DNA from: Mycolicibacterium sp. HK-90
GTDB lineage: Bacteria > Actinomycetota > Actinomycetes > Mycobacteriales > Mycobacteriaceae
Assembly (NCBI RefSeq): GCF_030486405.1
Contig: NZ_CP129613.1
Coordinates: 248,001 to 312,000, forward strand
Direction of reading: 5' to 3'
DNA length: 64,000 nucleotides
Each line of letters begins with the position of its first letter. The stretch's first letter is position 1. Made by a program: the position numbers and the translations under genes. The notes under the pieces are model-generated. The model saw only the letters and a program-made list of their open reading frames with translations, was not told the DNA's origin and did not search any database. Below are positions 24,536 to 32,820 of this stretch, in pieces.

Positions 24536-26071
24536 ATGACCGATCAAGCTGTCGCACCGAGCGAAAATGCAGCTCAAGGCGTCCAACGGCTGAAACGCAA
24601 CGCCGTCGGCACCGTCGGCGTCATCTTCATGGCGGTGGCTACCGCCGCCCCGATCACCGCAATGGTCGGCAACGTTCCGATCGCTGTTGGTTTCGGAAAT
24701 GGTTCACACGCGCCGGCCGGCTACATCGTCGCCACCGTGGTCCTCGGCCTGTTCGCCGTCGGTTACGCGACCATGGCCAAGCACATCACCACCACCGGTG
24801 CGTTCTACGGCTACATCTCCCACGGCCTCGGCCGCATCGTCGGAATGGCCAGCGGCGGACTGATCACCATGGCTTATGTGGTGTTCGAGGCGTCGCTGAT
24901 CGGCATCTTCTCGTTCTTCTTCCAGAACTTCATGCAGTCCGAGCTGGGGATCCACATTCACTGGATCATCCCCGCGCTGCTAATGCTGGCGACCAACGCG
25001 GTGCTGACCTACTTCGACGTCAACCTGACCGCCAAGGTGCTCGGTGTGTTCCTGGTGACCGAGATCGTGATGCTGGCCCTCGGTGCGGTGGCGGTGCTGT
25101 TCAAGGGTGGTGGCCCGCAGGGCTTCGCCATCGCCGAGACCATCAACCCCCTCGGTGCGTTCTCGCCTGCTGCCGGAATCGCTGGTGCCAGCGCCGGTTT
25201 GGGTCTGTTCTTCGCATTCTGGTCGTGGGTCGGGTTCGAGTCGACCGCCATGTACGGCGAGGAGTCACGGAACCCGAAGAAGATCATTCCCCGGGCCACG
25301 ATGCTCAGCGTCGTCGGTGTCGGCGTGTTCTACGTGTTCGTGTCCTGGATGGCCATCGCGGGCACCGGCCCACAGCACGCCGTGGAACTCGCGCAGGACT
25401 CCGCGACGTCCTCGGAGATCTTCTTCGGCCCGGTGCGCAACACCTACGGCGAATGGGCGATCACGGTGTTCAACATCCTGCTGGTCACCGGGTCGTTCGC
25501 CTGCGGCATGGCGTTCCACAACTGCGCCTCGCGCTACCTATATGCGCTCGGGCGTGAAGGTCTGTCCAAGGGCCTGCAGAAGACCCTCGGCGCAACGCAT
25601 CCCACACACGGTTCGCCCTACATCGCCTCGTTCGTCCAGAGCGGGATCGCTCTGGTGATCATCCTGGCCTTCCTGCTCGCCGGGTTGGATCCGTACGTGC
25701 ACATGTACACCCTGCTGGCCATTCTCGGCACGATGGCGATCCTGATCGTGCAGTCGCTGTGCGCCTTCTCGGTGATCAGCTACTTCCACATCCGCAAGAA
25801 CCACCCGGTGTCCAAGCACTGGTTCAAGACGCTGGTGGCCCCCGGCCTCGGCGGCATCGGCATGCTCTACGTGGTGTATCTGCTGTGGGAGCACAAAGAT
25901 ACGGCCGCGGGTACCGCTTCGGGCACCCTGCTGTTCAAGCTGACGCCGTGGATCGTGGTGGGCATCTTCGTCCTCGGTGCGGGCATGGCGACCTACTTCA
26001 AGCTGCGCGATCCGCGCCGCTACGAGTTGATCGGCCGGATCGTGTTCGAGGACAACGTTGTTCGAGACTGA
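24536..26071 (+). CDS. APC-superfamily amine/amino acid permease
   Basis: A 511-residue integral membrane protein with about 12 hydrophobic segments. VGVIFMAVATAAPITAMVGN in TM1 and SWVGFESTAMYGEESRNPKK after TM6 are the substrate-binding signature of amino acid/polyamine/organocation permeases. It is divergent from the microcompartment operon and shares its promoter region, so it likely imports 1-amino-2-propanol or aminoacetone. ATG 24536 is preferred to earlier frames because upstream sequence holds the operator motifs. No co-transcribed enzyme is needed downstream except the small gene at 26088. Confidence 0.92.
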   Translation: MTDQAVAPSENAAQGVQRLKRNAVGTVGVIFMAVATAAPITAMVGNVPIAVGFGNGSHAPAGYIVATVVLGLFAVGYATMAKHITTTGAFYGYISHGLGRIVGMASGGLITMAYVVFEASLIGIFSFFFQNFMQSELGIHIHWIIPALLMLATNAVLTYFDVNLTAKVLGVFLVTEIVMLALGAVAVLFKGGGPQGFAIAETINPLGAFSPAAGIAGASAGLGLFFAFWSWVGFESTAMYGEESRNPKKIIPRATMLSVVGVGVFYVFVSWMAIAGTGPQHAVELAQDSATSSEIFFGPVRNTYGEWAITVFNILLVTGSFACGMAFHNCASRYLYALGREGLSKGLQKTLGATHPTHGSPYIASFVQSGIALVIILAFLLAGLDPYVHMYTLLAILGTMAILIVQSLCAFSVISYFHIRKNHPVSKHWFKTLVAPGLGGIGMLYVVYLLWEHKDTAAGTASGTLLFKLTPWIVVGIFVLGAGMATYFKLRDPRRYELIGRIVFEDNVVRD

Positions 26072-26087
26072 CGCGTTCGACCGGTAG

Positions 26088-26333
26088 ATGGACACCTTCG
26101 AACGTCTCCTGCTGAAGTTCGTCCTCGCGTGGGCTCCCTACGGGGGTCCGCGCGAGGACGACGTCTGGCTCGAGTTCGGTATGACGGCCGATCAGCTGTG
26201 CCTGCGCTTTGCCCGGACCGTCCAGCACCTGGTCCCCAGGGCCAGTTCCCTGTCGATAGCCGACCGCTGTCTACTGGAACGGGCCTGCGTGTACCTGCGT
26301 CACCGGCGCGAACTAGCCGAACGCCGCCCGTAG
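26088..26333 (+). CDS. Small DUF3263-like hypothetical protein
   Basis: An 81-residue protein with the general layout of DUF3263 proteins of mycobacteria: a hydrophobic/aromatic helix with FERLLLKFVLAW, then WLEFGMTADQL (where relatives have FGM followed by a helix), and an Arg-rich end LRHRRELAERR. It follows the permease stop by 16 bases, and its 3' end overlaps the esterase on the other strand by 21 bases. The DUF assignment is by pattern only; no function is proposed. Confidence 0.6.
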   Translation: MDTFERLLLKFVLAWAPYGGPREDDVWLEFGMTADQLCLRFARTVQHLVPRASSLSIADRCLLERACVYLRHRRELAERRP

Positions 26334-27203
26334 ATAGCCGGTTTGACTGGCCATGAAGGCTTGGGCCACCGGGGTTTTCGCCGCGATCTGATCGAACCCG
26401 TGGAAAGCGCCATACACCTGCTCGACCTGGCAGTCCACCCCCGCCGAGCGCAGCCGCTCGGCGTACGCCATGTCCTCGTCGTGGAACAGGTCCAGCGTGC
26501 CCACCCCGATCCAGGCCGGCGGCAGCCCGGCCAGATCCTGGCGGCGACCCGGCACGGCGACGGCCGGATCGGCGCCGCCGAGGTAGGCCGACCAGCCGAA
26601 CCGGTTGCTGCCCTGGGTCCACAGCCGATGACCGGGGTTCTCCAGCTCAGGGCCCACCGAGCGGTCGTCGAGCATCGGATACACCAGGATCTGGGCCACC
26701 AGCGGTACCTCGCCGCGATCGCGGGCCAGCAGGGCGAGGGCCGCGGCCAGCCCACCGCCGGCACTGGCACCGGCGACGGCGACCCGGGTGGGATCGACCG
26801 CGGGCAGCGCCGCCAGCCACTTCAGCGCCGCGTAGCAGTCCTCCAACCCGGCCGGGTAGGGATTCTGCGGCGCCAACCGGTACTTGACGGCGGCCACCGT
26901 CGCACCGAGTTCCTTGGCGAACCGCCGGCACAGGGCGTCATCCTGTGCCGGGCTGCCCAGCACGTAGCCGCCGCCGTGGATCCACAGCAGCGCCGGCGTC
27001 GGCTCGGTGACTCCCTTCGGGCGGAACAGCCGGACGCCTGCTCCCGAGCTCAGGGTCAACACCTCGACGTCCTCGGGTGTCTGTCGGTTCTGCAGGCGGG
27101 TCAGCCGCTGCAGCAAGGGCAGAGAACGCCTGGTCACCAGCTGGCGCGGGATGAAGCGGGCGATGCGTTCGAGATCGGGGTGAAAGGCTGTGCTCGCGGT
27201 CAC
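26313..27203 (-). CDS. Alpha/beta hydrolase (HSL/Lip-type esterase)
   Basis: A 296-residue serine esterase of the hormone-sensitive-lipase family. The oxyanion HGGGYVLGS (about 75-83) and nucleophile elbow GASAGGGLA (about 144-152, Ser in GxSxG) are intact; the Asp in DLFHDEDM and the His in GAFHGFD complete the triad. Mycobacterial Lip proteins of this size hydrolyse short to medium acyl esters. It is convergent with the small gene at 26088 and has its own promoter region facing the SnoaL-like gene end. Confidence 0.92.
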   Translation of the reverse strand: MTASTAFHPDLERIARFIPRQLVTRRSLPLLQRLTRLQNRQTPEDVEVLTLSSGAGVRLFRPKGVTEPTPALLWIHGGGYVLGSPAQDDALCRRFAKELGATVAAVKYRLAPQNPYPAGLEDCYAALKWLAALPAVDPTRVAVAGASAGGGLAAALALLARDRGEVPLVAQILVYPMLDDRSVGPELENPGHRLWTQGSNRFGWSAYLGGADPAVAVPGRRQDLAGLPPAWIGVGTLDLFHDEDMAYAERLRSAGVDCQVEQVYGAFHGFDQIAAKTPVAQAFMASQTGYLRAAFG

Positions 27204-27230
27204 ACCGTCAGTTCTACCGTGCCGGTCTGG

Positions 27231-27593
27231 TCAGCCGTTGTTGAAGGCTATGAACAGTGCCGCGATCGCGTCGTCACGGACCACGATGTAGTTCGTCAGG
27301 ATCAGTTCGTCAGGCAGGTTCGTCTTGTCGAACTCGCCGTCATAGCGGGCGCACAAGACGATCACTCCTGGCCGTACGTCGGCGTCGGTGACCTCCATGG
27401 TGACGCGGTCACCGGTGATCTCCTGGGCGATCCAAGTGCGGATGGCCGCGGGATCGGCGAACTCGCGGTGGTTGTCGTTGACCACGGCGTCCGCCGTGAA
27501 GGTGGCCAGTACGGCATCGGTGTCGAAGGCGTTGACTGCGTCGAGGTAGCGGCGCACGACTGCGGGGAGCTGAGCTGAAATATCACGGGACAT
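27231..27593 (-). CDS. SnoaL/NTF2-like fold protein
   Basis: A 120-residue single-domain protein: AVVRRYLDAVNAFDTDAVLA, TADAVVNDNHREFADPAAIRTW and a beta-rich second half are the pattern of the NTF2/SnoaL superfamily, which contains isomerases, hydrolases and simply ligand-binding proteins. The active-site residues cannot be assigned. It precedes the esterase in the same direction with a 27-base gap and may form a two-gene unit with it; it is divergent from the MerR gene across 88 bases. Confidence 0.8.
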   Translation of the reverse strand: MSRDISAQLPAVVRRYLDAVNAFDTDAVLATFTADAVVNDNHREFADPAAIRTWIAQEITGDRVTMEVTDADVRPGVIVLCARYDGEFDKTNLPDELILTNYIVVRDDAIAALFIAFNNG

Positions 27594-27648
27594 GACGTCA
27601 GGCTCGCGTCGTCGGCGGCGGGAGAGTCAACCCCGGCGGCGTGCTTGA

Positions 27649-27667
27649 GTCTCCCCCTGGGGGAGAC
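27649..27667. promoter_or_regulatory. MerR-type operator and promoter
   Basis: Perfect 19-base palindrome: GTCTCCCCC, T, GGGGGAGAC. It overlaps a -35-like TTGAGT (27645-27650) and lies 19 bases before a weak -10-like CACACT (27670), the overlong spacer on which MerR activators act. The MerR GTG start is 14 bases downstream, so autoregulation is likely. Confidence 0.75.
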
Positions 27668-27681
27668 GCCACACTGGGCAC

Positions 27682-28500
27682 GTGAACATCGACCTGTCTA
27701 TCGGCGACTTCTCGCGGATGACGCAATTGCCGGTCAAGACGCTGCGGCACTATCACGAGGTAGGTCTGCTCGTACCCGACCGCATCGATTCTTCTTCGGG
27801 CTATCGCTACTACACCGTCGAGCAGGTGGCCACCGCGCAAGTGGTGCGCCGCCTGCGTCAGCTCGACATGCCGATCGCCGATGTGCGCGCGGTGCTCGCT
27901 GTCGCACCGGCCGAGCGCAATGCGTTGATCAGTGACCATCTGCGACGGCTGGAGGATCGGCTTACGGCCACCCGCAGCGCCGTCGAGTCCTTGCGGGCCA
28001 TCCTGGAGCCGCCGGATGAGACGTCGAGTATCGAGTACCGCAGTGTCCCGGTGGTTGCGGCCGCCGCGATCACGGCGACGGTGGATCGTGACGATCTGCC
28101 GGCCTGGTGGCAGGGCGCGGTCGGGGAACTTCGCGCCACGGTCCACGCCGATCCCGGGCTGGTGGCGACCGGCGCACCCGGCGCGTTGTTCGGGTTCGAC
28201 ATCTTCAGTCGTGACCGCGGCGCCGCGACGGTCTTCATTCCGGTCGACGGCCGCGTTCGCCCGGTCGGCCGGGTCGAACCGCAGAACGTCCCGGCGGCCG
28301 AACTCGCGGTGGTGAGCCACCGTGGTCCCCATGACGATGTGGATCTGGCGTACAGCGCCCTCGGCGAGTATGCGACGCGGCGGGAAATCAGTGTCGAGGG
28401 CCCGCTGCGCGAGTACTACGAGCGATTCGCCTGGGACACAGATGATTCCGCGCAGTGGCGTACCACTCTGTGCTGGCCGGTCTTTCGGGCCGACGCATGA
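27682..28500 (+). CDS. MerR-family regulator with GyrI-like effector domain
   Basis: A 272-residue regulator: N-terminal MerR winged helix (about 5-75: [31 protein letters not shown]), coiled-coil dimerisation helix (about 80-115), then a GyrI/BmrR-like small-molecule binding domain (about 120-272, ending [21 protein letters not shown]). The layout is that of multidrug-sensing MerR activators such as BmrR. A perfect palindrome of MerR-promoter type lies just upstream. It is coupled by an ATGA overlap to an SDR gene, the likely target. Confidence 0.92.
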   Translation: MNIDLSIGDFSRMTQLPVKTLRHYHEVGLLVPDRIDSSSGYRYYTVEQVATAQVVRRLRQLDMPIADVRAVLAVAPAERNALISDHLRRLEDRLTATRSAVESLRAILEPPDETSSIEYRSVPVVAAAAITATVDRDDLPAWWQGAVGELRATVHADPGLVATGAPGALFGFDIFSRDRGAATVFIPVDGRVRPVGRVEPQNVPAAELAVVSHRGPHDDVDLAYSALGEYATRREISVEGPLREYYERFAWDTDDSAQWRTTLCWPVFRADA

Positions 28501-29270
28501 ACGCCCTCGACGGGCGGCGCGCGGTGGTCACCGGCGGTACCAAGGGTGCCGGCGCGGCGATCGTCCACCGACTGCGGGCCGCCGGCGCTCACGTCACCGC
28601 GGTGGCTCGTCGCCCCGACCGTGACGGCGCCGCGGCGGCAGACGATTTCCTCGCCGCGGACCTCACCTCGGTGGCCGACATCGCCGACCTGGCGTCGCAC
28701 ATCCGTCAGAACGGCGGCGCGCACATCGTGGTCCACACGGCGGGCGGCTCCAGCGCACCACCCGGAGGGTTCGCGTCGCTGAGCGATCGGGACTGGGCCG
28801 ACGAGCTGAACCTGAACCTGTTGGCCGCGGTCCGGCTCGACCGGGCATTGCTGCCGACGATGATCGACGACGGCCGGGGTGCGGTGGTGCACGTCGGATC
28901 GATCCAGAGCCGGATGCCGCTCTACGACGGAACCCTCGGGTACGCCGCGGCCAAGGCGGCGCTGCGCGCCTACAGCAAGGGCCTGGCCAATGAACTGGCG
29001 CCCAAAGGCATTCGGGTCAACACCGTGTCACCCGGTTTCATCCAGACCACGGCGGCCGAGGCGTTGATCGATCGCATCGCCACGGCCACCGACGGATCCC
29101 GCGAGGACGCCCTCGAATCGCTGATGTCCGCGCTCGGTGGCATCCCGCTCGGCAGGCCGGCCCAGCCTGCCGAAGTCGCAGAAGTGGTCGCGTTTCTGGT
29201 GTCGGATGCGGCCTCTTCGATCGTGGGGGCCGACATTGTCGTCGACGGCGGCACCGTCCCGACGGTGTAG
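28497..29270 (+). CDS. SDR-family oxidoreductase
   Basis: A 257-residue classical short-chain dehydrogenase with TGGTKGAGA cofactor loop (residues about 12-20), HTAGG in place of NAG, and the catalytic Tyr/Lys in [13 protein letters not shown]. The active-site Ser is in GSIQSRM. ATG 28497 overlaps the MerR stop (ATGA), so it is translationally coupled to that regulator and would be induced with it. Substrate unknown. Confidence 0.9.
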   Translation: MNALDGRRAVVTGGTKGAGAAIVHRLRAAGAHVTAVARRPDRDGAAAADDFLAADLTSVADIADLASHIRQNGGAHIVVHTAGGSSAPPGGFASLSDRDWADELNLNLLAAVRLDRALLPTMIDDGRGAVVHVGSIQSRMPLYDGTLGYAAAKAALRAYSKGLANELAPKGIRVNTVSPGFIQTTAAEALIDRIATATDGSREDALESLMSALGGIPLGRPAQPAEVAEVVAFLVSDAASSIVGADIVVDGGTVPTV

Positions 29271-29283
29271 ACGCGCCCGCGAG

Positions 29284-31446
29284 CTACTTCAGCAGCGGAT
29301 CGCGGGGCAGGCCGAGGATGCGTTCGGCGATGGTGTTGCGGGTGATCTCCGATGTGCCGCCGGCGATCGTCATGGCCCGGTTTCCGAGGTAGGCCCGGGT
29401 CAGCTTCTTCGTCTGCCCGGTCACCCCGGCCGTGCCGACCAGGTCCATGCCGAGTGCGGTCAGATGCTGGGAGTGCTCGGCCACCAGCAGCTTGGTGACG
29501 TTGCCTTCCGGTCCGGGTTCGGTGCCCGCGATGGCCCGGCTGATCCGCCGCAGGTTCAGTAACCGGAGCGTGTGGCCGACGGCGATCACCTCGCCGGCCC
29601 GGCGCACGTAGCGGGCGCCGTCGGAATCGGCGTCGATGAGGGCCACCAGCTCGTCGGCGTCGAACCCGGTCGGCGCCGCCGACCCGCCGCCGATCGAGAT
29701 GCGCTCATTGCCCAGAGTGGCCCGCGCGACCAGCCAGCCCTTGTTCACGTCGCCGACCACATCGGCGTCGGGAACGAACACGTCATCGAAGAACACCTCG
29801 TTGAAGTGGGCGTCACCGGTCAGCCCACGCAGCGGGTTCACCGTCACCCCAGGGGCTTTCATGTCGATCGCCATCATGGTCACGCCGGCGTGCTTGGGCG
29901 CGTCCGGGTCGGTGCGCACGGTGGCCAGGCCCCACTGGCAGTGCTGGGCCAGGCTGGTCCAGACCTTCTGTCCGGTGACTCGCCAGCCGCCGTCGACCTT
30001 CTTGGCCGCGGTCCGCACCGCGGCCGCGTCCGAACCCGCTCCGGGCTCGGAGAAAAGCTGGCACCACATCACCTGTCCCCGCAGCACGGGTTCCACCCAG
30101 CGCTCGCGCTGGTCATCGGTGCCGGCCTGGGCGATGGTCAGGGTCACCCAGCCGGTGATGCCCATGTCCGCTCGCTCGACATCGGCGAACTCCTCCTCGA
30201 TCACCAACTGCTCCAACACATTCGCCGCGCGTCCCCACGGCTTGGGCCAGTGCGGTACCAGATAGCCGGAGTCCACCAGGTAGTCGCGGCGCTGGTCCTC
30301 GGGCAATGCCTTCACCGCCGATGCCGCGGCCTGTGCGTCCTGGCGGTACTGCTCGGCGTCTTCCGGTAGCGCGAACGACGCCCCGTGCGCCTGCCCGCTG
30401 CGTTGCCCGTCGACGACGTCGACCAGCGGATCGGCTCCGTCGCCGAGCACCGCGGCCAGTGTCCGGGCCCGGCGCAGGTAGAGGTGTGCGTCGTGCTCCC
30501 AGGTGAAGCCGATGCCCCCGTGCAGCTGAAGGTTGGTCTCGGCGTTGAACACCACGGCGCGGATGGCGTGCGCGCCGGCCACCGCGGCGGCGAACCAGGC
30601 CCGGTCGAGGTCGTCGGCGCGGGCGGCGTCCCACACCGCGGCGGTGGTCTGTTCGGCGTCGACGAGCATGTTGGCCGCGTGGTGCTTGACGGCCTGGAAG
30701 GTGCCGATGGTGCGGCCGAACTGCTCGCGCACCTTGGCGTACTCGACGGCCATGTCCAGGGCGGCCCAGGCGACACCGACCGCCTCGGCCGAGCCGAGGA
30801 TGCGGAACACCGTGCGGGCCCCGCGCGCCGCGCCACGCAGGATCCGGCTCTCGTCGACGGCCACGGCACGCAGGTCGACCGCACCGATGCTGCGCGTGGT
30901 GTCCAGGGAATCCTGTGCGGTGACGGTGATTCCGTCCGCCATCGCGTCCAGGATCACGACGTCGTCGCCGGCGGCCAGGACCAGCACCTGCGCGTCGGGG
31001 GCGCCCAGCACCGCGCGGGCCTGCCCGCCGAGCACGCCGTCGGCACCGATGCTCACCGAACCGGCCAGGCCCAGCGCTGCCACCGTCGTACCGTCGGCCA
31101 GACCCGGAAGCAGTTCGGCCCGAACCGAATCCGGTGCGTAGCGGTCGATCACCACAGCCGCCGACGCGGTCGGCAGGAAAGGGCCGGGGGACAGTTCGCG
31201 GCCGGCCACCTCGACCACCACGGCCAGCTCGGGCAGGCCGAACCCGGAGCCGCCGTACTCCTCGGCGACGGCGAGCCCGTTCCAGCCGAGTTCGGCACCG
31301 GCCGACCAGATCTGGTCGGGGTAGTGGCCAGGTTTGTCGAGGGTGGCGCGGGCGGCTGCGCGGCTGCCGAGGCGGTTCAACTGCCCGGAGGCCGAGTCGG
31401 CGAGGTCCTGGTGCTCTTCGGTGATGGCCAGCGCAGACGTTGTCAT
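29284..31446 (-). CDS. Tandem-domain acyl-CoA dehydrogenase (FadE)
   Basis: A 720-residue protein that fuses two acyl-CoA dehydrogenase units. The N-terminal unit (about 1-335) has LGWNGLAVAEEYGGSGFGLP and SAEAVGVAWAALDMAVEYAK; the C-terminal unit (about 370-720) has MWCQLFSEPGAGSDAA, TGQKVWTSLAQHCQW and GGTSEITRNTIAERILGLPRD, the FAD-binding signature. Mycobacteria have several such fused FadEs. ATG 31446 follows the divergent promoter with a TTAGC/GCTAA palindrome 3-15 bases upstream; an earlier GTG would read through it. The acyl substrate is unknown. Confidence 0.92.
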   Translation of the reverse strand: MTTSALAITEEHQDLADSASGQLNRLGSRAAARATLDKPGHYPDQIWSAGAELGWNGLAVAEEYGGSGFGLPELAVVVEVAGRELSPGPFLPTASAAVVIDRYAPDSVRAELLPGLADGTTVAALGLAGSVSIGADGVLGGQARAVLGAPDAQVLVLAAGDDVVILDAMADGITVTAQDSLDTTRSIGAVDLRAVAVDESRILRGAARGARTVFRILGSAEAVGVAWAALDMAVEYAKVREQFGRTIGTFQAVKHHAANMLVDAEQTTAAVWDAARADDLDRAWFAAAVAGAHAIRAVVFNAETNLQLHGGIGFTWEHDAHLYLRRARTLAAVLGDGADPLVDVVDGQRSGQAHGASFALPEDAEQYRQDAQAAASAVKALPEDQRRDYLVDSGYLVPHWPKPWGRAANVLEQLVIEEEFADVERADMGITGWVTLTIAQAGTDDQRERWVEPVLRGQVMWCQLFSEPGAGSDAAAVRTAAKKVDGGWRVTGQKVWTSLAQHCQWGLATVRTDPDAPKHAGVTMMAIDMKAPGVTVNPLRGLTGDAHFNEVFFDDVFVPDADVVGDVNKGWLVARATLGNERISIGGGSAAPTGFDADELVALIDADSDGARYVRRAGEVIAVGHTLRLLNLRRISRAIAGTEPGPEGNVTKLLVAEHSQHLTALGMDLVGTAGVTGQTKKLTRAYLGNRAMTIAGGTSEITRNTIAERILGLPRDPLLK

Positions 31447-31448
31447 GT

Positions 31449-31461
31449 TTAGCGAAGCTAA
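31449..31461. promoter_or_regulatory. Small palindrome before the fadE gene
   Basis: TTAGC-GAA-GCTAA, 5-base arms, immediately upstream of the tandem acyl-CoA dehydrogenase start. Short TetR- or FadR-type operators often look like this, but the arms are short and it may be chance. Confidence 0.35.
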
Positions 31462-31569
31462 CGGGGTGCCGACCATACGTCGACGTGATCCAGGTCACAT
31501 TTCGACGCCAGGTGAACAAGTCGGCGAAGTTGTCGCCTGAGTCAATAGGTGGCGCGGTACGCTCGCGCA

Positions 31570-32793
31570 ATGACGGCACGACCGGATAACCGGTACCCCG
31601 CACCGACGCTCGCCGACCGGGCGCGATGGTTGCTGAAAGCCACTCCTGCCGACCATATGCTGGCGTTGAGCGTGGCATCGGCTTCGCTGCCCCTCGTGGG
31701 TAAGCATCTGGAACCGTTCGGGGCCATGGCCGCGATGGGGGTGTGGGGATTCCGTCACCTGCCCGAATTCATGACGGCCTCGGCGAAGTCTTGGCTGGCT
31801 CCGGGAAACAGCGAACTTCGCAAGGCTGAGCGGGAGCAGACCAACACCGTCGCGCAGGAAGGCCTGCGCGGCGTCGTGCCCGCCGTCGACCTGGCCATCG
31901 ACTGGCCGGCCCCGGACAGCAAGCCACCGTTGTGGCATACCGCCGAATACCGGCGCGACGTCTACCGGACCTCGGTGCGCTACGGCGACGACCCGGCGCA
32001 ACTGCTCGATGTGTGGCGGCCCAAGCACCTGCCCGCCGAACCCGCGCCGGTGTTGCTGTTCGTGCCCGGCGGCGCCTGGGTGCACGGCGGCCGGATCCTG
32101 CAGGGCTACGCGCTGCTGTCGCACCTGGCCCGGCAGGGCTGGGTGTGTTTGTCGATCGACTATCGGGTGGCCCCGCATCACCGGTGGCCGCGCCACCTCA
32201 CCGACGTCAAGGCTGCGATCGCCTGGGCGCGAGCCAATGTCGACAAGTTCGGCGGTGATCGGAACTTCGTCGCCATCGCGGGCTGCTCGGCGGGCGGCCA
32301 TCTCGCGGCGCTGGCCGGTCTGACCCCGAATCATCCTGACCTGCAGGGCGATCTGCCGGACAATGCGGACACCAGCGTCGACGCCGTGATCGGCATCTAC
32401 GGACGCTACGACTGGGAGGACCGCTCCACCGAGGAGCGGGTCCGCTTCGTCGAGTTCCTCGAGCGGATTGTGGTGGGCCGCAAGATCGACCGCCATCCCG
32501 AGATCTACCGGCAGGCCTCACCGATCGCGCAGATCCACCCCGATGCCCCGCCGTTCCTGGTCATCCACGGAACCGGTGACAGTGTCATCCCGGTGGCGCA
32601 GGCCCGCAGTTTCGTCGACCGGCTCAAGGCGGTGTCTCGATCGGTCGTCGGCTACATTGAGCTGCCGGGGGCCGGGCACGCCTTCGACATGACCGACGGC
32701 GCCCGGACTGGGGCCATGGCCACCGCAATTGGCTTGTTCCTCAACCAAATTCATCGAAACAGGGCGATTGACCGGGATAAAGCGGTTATATAG
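31570..32793 (+). CDS. Alpha/beta hydrolase esterase, LipQ-like
   Basis: A 407-residue membrane-associated-looking esterase: N-terminal half with a hydrophobic stretch (LALSVASASLPLVG, about 32-45), then the catalytic domain with FVPGGAWVHGG (oxyanion), GCSAGGHLAALAG (nucleophile Ser in GxSxG), an Asp in GTGDSVIP and the His in GAGHAFD. It is followed by a WS/DGAT gene, as LipQ (Rv2485c) is in M. tuberculosis. ATG 31570 is preferred over a GTG at 31549 that has no ribosome-binding site. A second, related esterase is the lipO gene at 52100. Confidence 0.85.
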   Translation: MTARPDNRYPAPTLADRARWLLKATPADHMLALSVASASLPLVGKHLEPFGAMAAMGVWGFRHLPEFMTASAKSWLAPGNSELRKAEREQTNTVAQEGLRGVVPAVDLAIDWPAPDSKPPLWHTAEYRRDVYRTSVRYGDDPAQLLDVWRPKHLPAEPAPVLLFVPGGAWVHGGRILQGYALLSHLARQGWVCLSIDYRVAPHHRWPRHLTDVKAAIAWARANVDKFGGDRNFVAIAGCSAGGHLAALAGLTPNHPDLQGDLPDNADTSVDAVIGIYGRYDWEDRSTEERVRFVEFLERIVVGRKIDRHPEIYRQASPIAQIHPDAPPFLVIHGTGDSVIPVAQARSFVDRLKAVSRSVVGYIELPGAGHAFDMTDGARTGAMATAIGLFLNQIHRNRAIDRDKAVI

Positions 32794-32820
32794 ACGCCTC
32801 CACACCTGGGGAGGGACACC

